Counted from the first letter of the stretch, positions 6,791 to 14,099 are shown. The stretch: 18,562 nt of DNA from Azorhizobium sp943369575 (GCA_943369575.1 CALRNP020000105.1:1-18562); one strand, 5' to 3'. The notes: generated by a model from the sequence alone, not told the origin. Numbers and translations are program-made.

Positions 6791-7753
6791 CTATTTCTTG
6801 TGCGTTGCAACACGGGCCGGCCCGCTGCCCCCAGGCGGCGCGCGGCGCGTTCCTCCTTGGGCTTCCGCCGCCGCCACCTCGGCGGCCATGCGGGCGATGA
6901 GGCCCGGCAAGGTGCTGCCCGGCTCCTCGCGATACACCGCGTGCAGGTGCAGAGGCGGCAACTCCGCATCCACATCGAGCTGCGCCAGTTCGCCCCGCTC
7001 CACCATCTCGCGTGCAACGCCGGTGGGGAGAACGGCCACCCCCATGCCATCGCGGGCGAGGCGGGTGATGGTGGCCAGGGAATTGGAATTGAGGATGCGC
7101 ACCAGGCTCAGATTGGCATCGAGCCCCGCAGCCTCCAGCAGGCGCAGCACATTCTGATGCGGCTGCGACCCCTTGGAGAAGGCGAAGATCGGATTTGCCA
7201 CCACATCCATCAGCGTCAACTTGCGGCCATGCAGGCCGAGGTGCGGTGCAGCAAACCAATGGCACGCGTAGGTACACAGGTCGATGTTGCGGCACTCGGG
7301 CGCCAGCACCGGCCCGGCGATCAGCGCCAGATTGAGCTGCCCGTCCAGCAACTGGCGGGAGACGTTCAGGCTGTTATCCACGGTCAGGTCGAGATCGACG
7401 TCGGGATAGGTGCGTTTCACCGCTTCGATCAGTTGCGGCAACCAGGCATAGACGATGGAATCGATGGTCCCGATGGCGATCCGGCCGCGCAAGTGGTTGG
7501 CGTCGGTGACGGTCAGGCGCAATTCCTCGGTCAGGCGGACGATGGTCTCCGCCTGCGGCAAGGCCCGCTCGCCTTGCGGGGTCAGGCTGACGTTGCGCAG
7601 GTCGCGTTCGAATAGCCGCACGCCCAGATCCCGTTCCAGAGTGGCAATGCGGTTGGATACCGCCGCCTGCGTGGTGCAGAGCTTCTCGGCGGCGCTGGAG
7701 AAGCTGCGCAGCCGGGCAACCCAGACGAAGGTCTCCAGAAACCTGATGTTCAT
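6791..7753 (-). CDS. LysR-type transcriptional regulator
   Basis: This 320-residue protein has the N-terminal winged helix-turn-helix of LysR regulators (about 3-62; FSSAAEKLCTTQAAVSNRIATLE, with the recognition helix near 28-37 and the LFER segment at 47-50). An effector-binding domain follows from about residue 91 (GRIAIGTIDS) to about 296. The last 25 residues are low-complexity Gly/Ala/Arg. It lies immediately upstream of, and points the same way as, the amidase-RraA-transporter-hyuA genes, with a 118-bp gap holding a T-N11-A inverted repeat. It probably activates that operon in response to its substrate or an intermediate. Same-strand rather than divergent placement is less usual for this family. 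The ATG at 7753 has only a weak ribosome site. Confidence 0.95.
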   Translation of the reverse strand: MNIRFLETFVWVARLRSFSSAAEKLCTTQAAVSNRIATLERDLGVRLFERDLRNVSLTPQGERALPQAETIVRLTEELRLTVTDANHLRGRIAIGTIDSIVYAWLPQLIEAVKRTYPDVDLDLTVDNSLNVSRQLLDGQLNLALIAGPVLAPECRNIDLCTYACHWFAAPHLGLHGRKLTLMDVVANPIFAFSKGSQPHQNVLRLLEAAGLDANLSLVRILNSNSLATITRLARDGMGVAVLPTGVAREMVERGELAQLDVDAELPPLHLHAVYREEPGSTLPGLIARMAAEVAAAEAQGGTRRAPPGGSGPARVATHKK

Positions 7754-7952
7754 TATCGCGTGGGACCGCTCAAGGTGCTGAATGGCAGGGGCGGGGGATC
7801 ATGGTCCGTGCCGGCCCGTATCGCAATGCACAGCTCACCGCCGCCTGTGAATGGCATCGCCCTAGGGGCTTCTGATCCGCGTCCCGCATCCTCATATGCG
7901 TGGCAGGCCGTGTGCGGGATGTCCGGCGCACGCCATCACCACGAGGCCCGCC
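7754..7952. other. Divergent intergenic region between LysR and DUF427 genes
   Basis: These 199 bp must hold promoters for both divergent genes. I see no convincing -35/-10 pair, strong inverted repeat or small ORF with coding character. The only clear signal is GAGG at 7943-7946, six bases before the DUF427 start. Confidence 0.4.
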
Positions 7953-8327
7953 ATGCCAGAGAAAACCGTCAAGACACCCGGCCCCGACCACCCGATCACC
8001 ATTGCGCCGTCGGGCGAGCGGATCGTGGTCAAGTTCGAAGGGCAGGTCATTGCCGACACCCGCGACGCCCTCATCCTGCGCGAGGCGAGCTATCCGCCGG
8101 TGGCCTATTTTCCGCGCAAGGACGTGGACATGACGCTGCTGGCCCGAACCGAGCGCGCCACCTATTGCCCCTATAAAGGCAACTGCGCCTATTACAGCAT
8201 TCCCAGCGGCGGGGACCGGGCCGCGAATGCAGTCTGGAGCTATGAGACCCCCTATCCGCCGGTGGCCGAGATCAAGGACCATCTGGCCTTCTATCCCGAC
8301 CGGGTGGAGATCACGCATCTCCCCTGA
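7953..8327 (+). CDS. DUF427 domain protein
   Basis: This 124-residue cytoplasmic protein matches the DUF427 family as I recognise it: a conserved APSGERIVVKFEGQVIADT opening, the YPPVAYFPRKDVDM segment, the CPYKGNCAYYS motif with two cysteines, and a C-terminal AFYPDRVEI. Members are small single-domain proteins of unknown biochemical role, sometimes annotated as nucleotidyltransferase-like. The frame is open from 7896, but the ATG at 7953 has GAGG six bases upstream and starts close to the conserved region, so it is preferred. It stands alone between the LysR gene and the phosphatase gene, 87 bp before the latter; co-transcription with the phosphatase is possible but not shown. Confidence 0.88.
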   Translation: MPEKTVKTPGPDHPITIAPSGERIVVKFEGQVIADTRDALILREASYPPVAYFPRKDVDMTLLARTERATYCPYKGNCAYYSIPSGGDRAANAVWSYETPYPPVAEIKDHLAFYPDRVEITHLP

Positions 8328-8414
8328 TGCTGCTGCGGCAAGGGTGTGTGGTCATCGGAGTGACATGCAAACGCCCTAAGGGGAGCCTCGGGATTTTCTG
8401 GGGTAGATGCTGTC

Positions 8415-10157
8415 ATGCGCAAGCTTTTTGCCGCTCTCGCCTTGACCACGTGCTTCGTGCCGGCGGCGCAGGCCGCCACTATTTATCCGATCGACCGGGC
8501 GACCATCCTGATGGGCTCGCCGTTCGATCTGAAGGTGGAGTTCGACAAGGTGGTGAAGGGCGATGACGTCCAGGTCACCATCAATGGCGAGCCGGCGGAG
8601 AAGGTGCTCGGCAAGAAGCCAGCCTTCATCGAGAAGGAAGAGGGCGCCAACGCCTCCGCCGTCCTGCTGCGCGCCGCCAGCATCGCCAAGCCCGGCATCT
8701 ACAAGGTGGAAGCCAAGGCCGGCGACGAGATCAAGACCGTCACCTGGGACGTCTATGCGACCCCGGCGACGCCCAAGGCGAAGAATGTCATCTTCTTCCT
8801 CGGCGACGGCATGTCGGTGGCCCACCGCACCGGCGCGCGGATCATGTCCAAGGGCATGACCGAGGGCAAGGCCAACGGCCGTCTCAACATGGACGACCTG
8901 GACCGCATGGCCTTCATCGGCACCTCGTCCACCAATGCCATTGCCACCGACAGCGCCAACACCATGTCGGCCTACATGACCGGCCACAAGACGGCGGTGA
9001 ATGCCCTTGGCGTCTATGTGGACCGCACCAAGAGCACGCTGGACGATCCCAAGGTGGAGACCATCGGCGAAGCGGTGCGCCGCCTGACCAAGAAGTCGGT
9101 GGGCATCGTCACCACCGCCGAGGTGGAGGATGCCACCCCGGCCGCCGTGGTCGCTCATACCCGCGCCCGGGCCGACAAGCCCGAAATCGTCGGCATGCTG
9201 TTCGACGTGAAGCCGGACGTACTGCTGGGCGGCGGCTCGGCCTATTTCCTGCCCAAGACCACCCCGGGCTCCAAGCGCAAGGACGACAAGGACTATATCC
9301 AGCTGTTCAAGGACGCCGGCTATAGCCTCGCCACCGACAAGACCGAACTGGCAGCCGCCACCGGCACCAACACCGGCAAGATCCTCGGCCTGTTCCATCC
9401 GGCCAATATGGACGTGACCCTCGACCGCGAGTTCCTGAAGAAGGGCACGGTCGCCAAGTTCCCGAACCAGCCGGGCCTGGTGGAGATGACCAAGGTGGCG
9501 CTGGCGCAACTGTCCAAGAACCAGGACGGCTTCTTCCTGATGGTGGAGGGCGCCTCCATCGACAAGATGTCCCATCCCATGGATTGGGAGCGGGCGCTGT
9601 TCGAGACCATCGAGTTCGATCAGGCCATCGGCGTCGGCATCGAGTTCCTGAAGACCCATCCCGATACGCTGATCGTCGTCACCGGCGACCACACCCATGG
9701 CGTGTCGTTGATCGGCACCATCGACGACGACAAGCCCGGCACCGAGATGCGTGAGAAGGTGGGCGTCTACGCCGCCGCCGGCTTCCCCAATTATGAAGAT
9801 AAGAATGGCGACGGCTACCCCGACCGGGTGGACGTCTCCCGCCGGCTGGCGATGTTCTCGTCCAACTATCCTGACTATTACGAGACCTTCCGCCCCAAGA
9901 TGGACGGGCCGTTCGAGCCGGTGGTGCAGAACGAGAAGAAGGAATATGTCGCCAACGAAGCCTACAAGAACGTTCCGGGCGCCGTGTTCCGGCAGGGCAA
10001 CATTCCCAAGTCCTCCGACAGCGCCGTGCATGCGGTGGACGATGTGGTGCTCCAGGCCACCGGCCCCGGCGCCGAGGGGTTCAAGGGCTATCTGGAGGAG
10101 AGCGACGTCTATCGCGTCCTCGTGGATGCCATGGCCCTGGCGCCTGCCACGAAGTGA
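8415..10157 (+). CDS. phoA: Exported PhoA-family alkaline phosphatase with extra N-terminal domain
   Basis: This 580-residue periplasmic phosphomonoesterase has a signal peptide (1-20, AQA before Ala21). The PhoA active site is complete: Asp131 (GDGM), Ser180 nucleophile in ATDSANTMSA, Asp239/Thr241 in DATPAA, Arg252, Glu378, Asp383, Lys384 and His387 in VEGASIDKMSH, Asp425/His426 in TGDHTHG, and His539. By eye these align with the E. coli zinc and magnesium ligands, including its Asp153/Lys328 pair. It is about 110 residues longer than the E. coli enzyme: about 95 residues of beta-rich sequence precede the catalytic domain, and a DKNGDGYPD loop (462-470) resembles a calcium-binding EF-hand or dockerin loop. 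No convincing Pho box lies in the 87 bp upstream. A transporter gene set follows on the same strand. Confidence 0.94.
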   Translation: MRKLFAALALTTCFVPAAQAATIYPIDRATILMGSPFDLKVEFDKVVKGDDVQVTINGEPAEKVLGKKPAFIEKEEGANASAVLLRAASIAKPGIYKVEAKAGDEIKTVTWDVYATPATPKAKNVIFFLGDGMSVAHRTGARIMSKGMTEGKANGRLNMDDLDRMAFIGTSSTNAIATDSANTMSAYMTGHKTAVNALGVYVDRTKSTLDDPKVETIGEAVRRLTKKSVGIVTTAEVEDATPAAVVAHTRARADKPEIVGMLFDVKPDVLLGGGSAYFLPKTTPGSKRKDDKDYIQLFKDAGYSLATDKTELAAATGTNTGKILGLFHPANMDVTLDREFLKKGTVAKFPNQPGLVEMTKVALAQLSKNQDGFFLMVEGASIDKMSHPMDWERALFETIEFDQAIGVGIEFLKTHPDTLIVVTGDHTHGVSLIGTIDDDKPGTEMREKVGVYAAAGFPNYEDKNGDGYPDRVDVSRRLAMFSSNYPDYYETFRPKMDGPFEPVVQNEKKEYVANEAYKNVPGAVFRQGNIPKSSDSAVHAVDDVVLQATGPGAEGFKGYLEESDVYRVLVDAMALAPATK

Positions 10158-10184
10158 TACCTTTGCCCGCTCGGCCAATCATGC

Positions 10185-10219
10185 GGGCCGGCTGGCTTTA
10201 TAACTGACGCAGCCGGCCC
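10185..10219 (+). terminator. Possible stem-loop terminator after the phosphatase gene
   Basis: GGGCCGGCT (10185-10193) and AGCCGGCCC (10211-10219) form a perfect 9-bp stem with a 17-base, AT-rich loop, 28 bp after the phosphatase stop. There is no T-run on either strand, so termination would not be of the classical intrinsic type. It may instead be an mRNA 3'-end stabiliser or a protein site. Confidence 0.4.
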
Positions 10220-10284
10220 AAAGACGCGCCGGCGGCGTCACCTGATCGCCCTGACGCATCCGGCGCGGATCGGGCAGGGGCCGA

Positions 10285-10758
10285 GTGGATTGGATTATGG
10301 GACCGGGAGCTTTCGCCCGTCGTGACATCCTGCGCCGTGCGGTCGCTGCAGCGGTCGCTCTGCCATGGCTGGCGCTCCCTGCGCAGGCGGCCACAGCCCT
10401 CGGCTTCGACGAACTCTACGGCAAGGTGAGCGTGCTCGGACTCACCTTCTCCGACCGGGTGAAGGCGCTCGCCGGCCAGGACGTCGTCATGCGCGGCTTC
10501 ATGGCGCCGCCGCTGAAGGCCGAGGCGGATTTCTTTGTCCTCACCGAGATCCCCATGTCCATCTGCCCCTTCTGCGCCTCCGATGCCGACTGGCCGGACA
10601 ATATCGTCGTGATCTATCTGGACCGGGCGCAGACCTTCGAGCAGGCCAACGCCTCGATAGCCGTGCGCGGGCGCCTGGAGGTGGGGTCTTGGACCGATCC
10701 CACCACCGGCTTCGTCAGCCTGCTGCGCCTGCGCGGCGCCAGTTTCCGCAAGGCCTGA
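10285..10758 (+). CDS. Tat-type exported protein resembling DUF3299, with CxxC motif
   Basis: This 157-residue protein opens with a twin-arginine-like signal (ARRDILR at 11-17, hydrophobic stretch to LPAQA, cleavage near 35). The mature part reads like DUF3299: GQDVVMRGFMAPPL (about 64-77), FFVLTEIPMSICPFC (83-97, CxxC at Cys94/Cys97) and a C-terminal GRLEVGSW to LLRLRGA section. Family function is not established to my knowledge. Members sit beside LolD/FtsX-type ABC genes, as here, where the ATPase start is 1 bp after this stop. The cysteine pair and acidic residues could bind metal or be redox-active. The start is GTG 10285 with AGGGG upstream, or ATG 10297. Tat export suggests folding or cofactor loading in the cytoplasm, which is an inference. 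Confidence 0.8.
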   Translation: MDWIMGPGAFARRDILRRAVAAAVALPWLALPAQAATALGFDELYGKVSVLGLTFSDRVKALAGQDVVMRGFMAPPLKAEADFFVLTEIPMSICPFCASDADWPDNIVVIYLDRAQTFEQANASIAVRGRLEVGSWTDPTTGFVSLLRLRGASFRKA

Positions 10759-10759
10759 C

Positions 10760-11443
10760 ATGGCCGATGCGGTGACGAGCGGCCTCAGCGTCGCAAATCT
10801 GGAGATGCGGTTTCCCGGCCTGGAGCATCCGGCGCTCGCCATTGCGCACCTCGCGCTGCCGGCCGGCGCGCAGGTGGCGGTGACCGGCCCGTCCGGCTGC
10901 GGCAAGACCACCTTGCTCAACATCCTCACCGGCCTGGAGCGGGTGCGCCACGGAGCCGTGGTGTGGCAGGGCGTGGATTTGGCCCGGCTGGCCGAAGGCC
11001 CGCGCGATCGCTGGCGCGCCGCCCACGTGGGTCTGGTGATGCAGGATTTTCATCTCTTTCCGGGCCTGTCAGCCTACGACAACGTCGTGCTGCCGCAACG
11101 GCTCTCGCACCTGCGCCTGCCCGCCGCGGCCAAGGCGGAGGCGCTGCGGCTGCTGGACCGGGTGGGCATCGAGACGCCGCGTCAGTCAGTGGAAACCATG
11201 TCGCGGGGCCAGATGCAGCGGGTGGCGGTGGCGCGGGCGCTGCTGGCGCGACCGGCCATCCTGGTGGCGGACGAGCCCACCGCCAGCCTCGACGGCGAAG
11301 CGGGCGCCGTGGTCGCGGATCTGCTGGTGGAACTGGCGCGGGAGGTGGGGGCGACCCTCATCGTCGCCAGCCACGATCCCCGGCTGGTGGGGCGGCTGGA
11401 GCGGGTGCTGCGCCTGGAAGATGGCCGGTTGGTCGGGGCGTAA
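10760..11443 (+). CDS. LolD/MacB-class ABC transporter ATPase
   Basis: This 227-residue ATPase has Walker A GPSGCGKTT (43-51), Q-loop Gln95 (MQDFHLFP), Walker B ILVADEP (167-173) and H-loop His205 (ASHDP). The signature is MSRGQMQRVAVARAL (147-161), where the usual LSGGQ has Arg in place of one Gly. Size and wording place it with ATPases that drive FtsX-fold permeases (LolD, MacB, FtsE), which work by mechanotransmission rather than classical import. It starts 1 bp after the exported CxxC protein gene and is followed 42 bp later by its likely permease, so the three form one operon. Its exact cargo is unknown. Confidence 0.92.
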   Translation: MADAVTSGLSVANLEMRFPGLEHPALAIAHLALPAGAQVAVTGPSGCGKTTLLNILTGLERVRHGAVVWQGVDLARLAEGPRDRWRAAHVGLVMQDFHLFPGLSAYDNVVLPQRLSHLRLPAAAKAEALRLLDRVGIETPRQSVETMSRGQMQRVAVARALLARPAILVADEPTASLDGEAGAVVADLLVELAREVGATLIVASHDPRLVGRLERVLRLEDGRLVGA

Positions 11444-11485
11444 CCACCAGAGGGCGCGCGGCGCCGGAATGGAAAGTCGGGCGGC

Positions 11486-12751
11486 ATGTTCAGTTTCATC
11501 GCGGCGGATCTCAGGCGGCAGTGGATCGGCGTGCTGGCCGTGACCCTGATCGTCGCTCTGGCCACCGCGCTGGGGGTGGTGGTGACGCTGCAGGAGCGGG
11601 CGCTGCGCCTCGGCAGCGCGCGGGCGGCAGCCGCGTTCGACATCATCGTCGGCGCACCGGGAAGCGAGACGCAACTGGTGCTCTCCGCCGTGTTCCTGCA
11701 AGCCGCGCCCCTGGCTTTGGTGCCGGGTGCGGTTCTAGCCGGGCTGGTAGGGGATCCGCGCGTCGTATCGGCGGCCCCCATTGGCTTTGGCGACTTCATC
11801 GACGACCACCCCATCGTTGGCACCACGCAGGCGCTAGTGGATGGGCTTGGTGGCCTGGCCACGGGCCGCAGCTTCCAGGCGTTGGGCGACGCGGTGGTTG
11901 GTGCCCAGGTGCCCATGCCCGTGGGAGCCACCTTCCATCCCATGCACGGGCAGGTCGGCGGGGCAGGGCATGCCCATGGCGAGGTGACCTATCGCGTGGT
12001 GGGGCGGCTGGCCGCGACCGGAACGCCGTGGGATCGCGCGGTGCTGGTGCCCATCGAGGCGGTCTGGCGCATCCACAGCCCGGCACCGCTGGGCATCGGC
12101 GGAGATCCGCATCTCTCCGAGGACGGCCGTGCCGCACCGGCGGGCGGGCGTCATGTGGCGCCCATGCAGGGGCTCGAAGGGCCTGTTCATCCCGAAGTGG
12201 TGGCTGATGCGCGGGCACCGGGCGTGCCCGCCATCGTGGTGAAGCCCCGCAGCATTGCGGATGCCTACAAGCTGCGGCAGGAGTTGCGCACCGATCGCAC
12301 CCTGGCGGTGTTCCCCGGCGAAGTGCTCACCCGACTTTATGCCACCCTCGGCGATGCCCGCCAGATCATTGCGTTGGTGGCCGCGGGTGCGCAGGGGCTG
12401 GTAGCGGCGGCGATTTTGCTGGTGGTTCTGGTGCATGTGGTGCAGCGGCGGCGGCAGATCGGAGCCCTGCGGGCGTTCGGCGCGCCGCGCATCGTCGTTT
12501 GCACCATCGTCTGGCTGGAGGTGTTCGCCATTGTCGGCATCGGGCTGCTGGCCGGTTTCGGGCTCGGCTTCGTTGCCGCGCGCCTCATCTCGGACCGGCT
12601 GGCGTCCGCCAGCGGCCTCGTGCTGCCGGTCGTCTTCGCGCCGGCCGATGCCGGCGCGCTGGTGCTGCTGCTGCTGATCGGTGCCGCGGTGGCGCTGGTT
12701 CCGGCGATCCTGGCCTACCGGCAATCCCCGGCTCGGGCGCTGAGGGCCTGA
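11486..12751 (+). CDS. FtsX-like ABC permease with histidine-rich periplasmic loop
   Basis: This 421-residue membrane protein has FtsX/MacB topology: one N-terminal membrane helix (about 13-36), a large extracytoplasmic domain (about 37-290) and three C-terminal helices (about 295-319, 337-366, 388-410). The QRRRQIGALRAFGAPR segment after the second helix is the usual FtsX-family cytoplasmic motif. The extracytoplasmic domain holds nine histidines (108, 151, 154, 162, 164, 197, 209, 223, 235), with a dense HPMH to HAHGE patch at 151-166. That suggests metal handling, although other FtsX-type systems move lipoproteins or lipids. It partners the ATPase just upstream. The downstream cupin gene converges, with stops only 6 bp apart and no visible terminator. 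Confidence 0.9.
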   Translation: MFSFIAADLRRQWIGVLAVTLIVALATALGVVVTLQERALRLGSARAAAAFDIIVGAPGSETQLVLSAVFLQAAPLALVPGAVLAGLVGDPRVVSAAPIGFGDFIDDHPIVGTTQALVDGLGGLATGRSFQALGDAVVGAQVPMPVGATFHPMHGQVGGAGHAHGEVTYRVVGRLAATGTPWDRAVLVPIEAVWRIHSPAPLGIGGDPHLSEDGRAAPAGGRHVAPMQGLEGPVHPEVVADARAPGVPAIVVKPRSIADAYKLRQELRTDRTLAVFPGEVLTRLYATLGDARQIIALVAAGAQGLVAAAILLVVLVHVVQRRRQIGALRAFGAPRIVVCTIVWLEVFAIVGIGLLAGFGLGFVAARLISDRLASASGLVLPVVFAPADAGALVLLLLIGAAVALVPAILAYRQSPARALRA

Positions 12752-12757
12752 CGGGTT

Positions 12758-13066
12758 CTAGATGGCGTCGGGGCGCTTCAGCTCGATCTCCACGAAGGCC
12801 ATGGGCTTATCAGACCCGTTCATCACGTCATGCTCCACGCCGGCCTTGCGCGTATAGGACTGGCCCGCCACCAGTGTGGTCTCGACAACGTCCGTGCCGT
12901 TGTGGATCCGCAGAATGCCGTCGGTCAGCATCACCACCACATAGGACCAGCCGTGCCGGTGCCAGCCGGTGACCGCGCCGGGGGCGAAATCCCAGCGGGT
13001 GATGCGGACCGCATCGTCGTCCTGTTGCACGGTGGGGACGGCTGGAATGGTGCAGGTGAATGCCAC
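12758..13066 (-). CDS. Small single-domain cupin protein
   Basis: This 102-residue protein has a compact beta-barrel pattern with cupin motif 1 as GAVTGWHRHGWSYVVVMLTDG (HxH at 36/38; the usual Glu is replaced by an aromatic stretch) and motif 2 around GVEHDVMNGS (His79). It may bind a metal through three histidines, but no reaction can be assigned. The open frame reaches an ATG at 13246, yet that extension has no cupin-like sequence. GTG at 13066 has GGAG six bases upstream and begins just before the conserved part, so it is preferred. It is a single-gene unit, convergent with the permease gene and divergent from thyA. Confidence 0.78.
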   Translation of the reverse strand: MAFTCTIPAVPTVQQDDDAVRITRWDFAPGAVTGWHRHGWSYVVVMLTDGILRIHNGTDVVETTLVAGQSYTRKAGVEHDVMNGSDKPMAFVEIELKRPDAI

Positions 13067-13304
13067 GGGAGACTCCAGGGACTGCGCGCCGCGCGGATCG
13101 GCGGGCGCGGATGTCTTGGCCCAAAGGCCAGCGACTCGCTGTTCAATTAGCCTGCAACGGGCGGGCTTTGCCAATGCGCAAAGCGCCGAGGACAGCGCAT
13201 GGCGTGAGGAATGGAGCGGTGGGCAGAGGCGGTGCGTGGCTGGCATGGCTAGGCCAGGGTCACTACATTAGCTCCACCTTTCGACTCGGCCGACGGATCC
13301 GCCC
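13067..13304. other. Divergent intergenic region, cupin and thyA
   Basis: These 238 bp separate the divergent cupin and thyA starts and must carry both promoters. An inverted repeat, GCTTTGC and GCAAAGC with a 6-base spacer (13165-13184), is the clearest element. A smaller TGGCC/GGCCA repeat lies at 13117-13130. TACATT at 13264-13269 could be a thyA -10 box, but no matching -35 is clear. No small gene is visible. Confidence 0.4.
13073..13076 (-). promoter_or_regulatory. Ribosome binding site deciding the cupin GTG start
   Basis: GGAG lies 6 bases before the GTG at 13066. It supports a 102-residue protein over the 162-residue frame beginning at 13246. Confidence 0.55.
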
Positions 13305-14099
13305 ATGCGCGCCTACCACCAGCTTCTCCAGCGCATCCTCGATGAGGGCGTGCGCAAGGATGACCGCACCGGCACCGGCACCCTATCGGTCTTCGGCCAT
13401 CAGATGCGCTTCGATCTGGCCGAAGGGTTTCCGCTGATCACCACCAAGAAGCTGCACATCAAGTCCATCGTGCATGAGCTGCTGTGGTTCCTCGCCGGCG
13501 ACACCAACATCCGCTATCTGAAGGAGAATGGCGTCTCCATCTGGGACGATTGGGCGGATGCGCAGGGCGAGTTGGGGCCGGTCTATGGCCATCAGTGGCG
13601 CTCCTGGCCGACCCCGGAAGGCGGCGTGATCGACCAGATCGCGCAGGTGGTCTCCGACATCCGGCGCAATCCCGATTCCCGCCGCCTGATCGTCACCGCC
13701 TGGAATCCGGCAGACGTGCCGAAGATGGCGCTGCCACCCTGCCATCTGCTGTTCCAATTCTATGTGGCCAACGGCAAGCTCTCCTGCCAGCTCTATCAGC
13801 GCTCGGCGGATGTGTTCCTCGGCGTGCCGTTCAACATCGCTTCTTACGCTTTGCTCACCCAGATGGTGGCGCAGGTGACCGGCCTCGGCCTGGGCGATTT
13901 CGTCCATACGCTGGGCGATGCACACCTCTATGTGAACCATCTGGACCAGACCCGCGAGCAACTGTCCCGCGAACCCCGGCCGTTGCCGCATCTGGTGCTG
14001 AACCCGCAGGTGCAGGACATCTTCGCCTTCCGGTTCGCGGATATCGCTGTCGAGGGCTATGAGCCTCACCCGCATATCAAGGCGCCGGTGGCGGTCTGA
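13305..14099 (+). CDS. thyA: Thymidylate synthase
   Basis: This 264-residue enzyme makes dTMP from dUMP using 5,10-methylenetetrahydrofolate. Length equals the E. coli enzyme, and the key residues fall at the same positions: Arg21 in DRTGTG, Trp80, Cys146 nucleophile in ALPPCH, the QRSADVFLGVPFNIASYALL block (about 165-184) and the HTLGDAHLYVNH segment that helps bind dUMP. The protein appears complete and intact. In many bacteria the dihydrofolate reductase gene follows thyA; here msrQ follows instead. The ATG at 13305 matches the family N-terminus (MRAYHQLL), although the ribosome site is weak. Nothing in the sequence suggests specific regulation. Confidence 0.98.
   Translation: MRAYHQLLQRILDEGVRKDDRTGTGTLSVFGHQMRFDLAEGFPLITTKKLHIKSIVHELLWFLAGDTNIRYLKENGVSIWDDWADAQGELGPVYGHQWRSWPTPEGGVIDQIAQVVSDIRRNPDSRRLIVTAWNPADVPKMALPPCHLLFQFYVANGKLSCQLYQRSADVFLGVPFNIASYALLTQMVAQVTGLGLGDFVHTLGDAHLYVNHLDQTREQLSREPRPLPHLVLNPQVQDIFAFRFADIAVEGYEPHPHIKAPVAV

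Noticed and set aside
8409..8415. CTGTCAT at the phosphatase start codon as a Pho box half-site
   Set aside because: No second half-site at the right spacing, and it overlaps the start codon, so PhoB control is not supported.
8376..10178. A 600-residue open frame on the minus strand opposite the phosphatase gene
   Set aside because: It is rich in His, Gly, Asp and Leu with no recognisable domain, which is the usual antisense shadow of a GC-rich gene. The plus-strand phosphatase has a signal peptide and a full active site.
13067..13246. N-terminal extension of the cupin protein to ATG 13246
   Set aside because: The added 60 residues do not resemble a cupin or a signal peptide, and GTG 13066 has a proper ribosome site.
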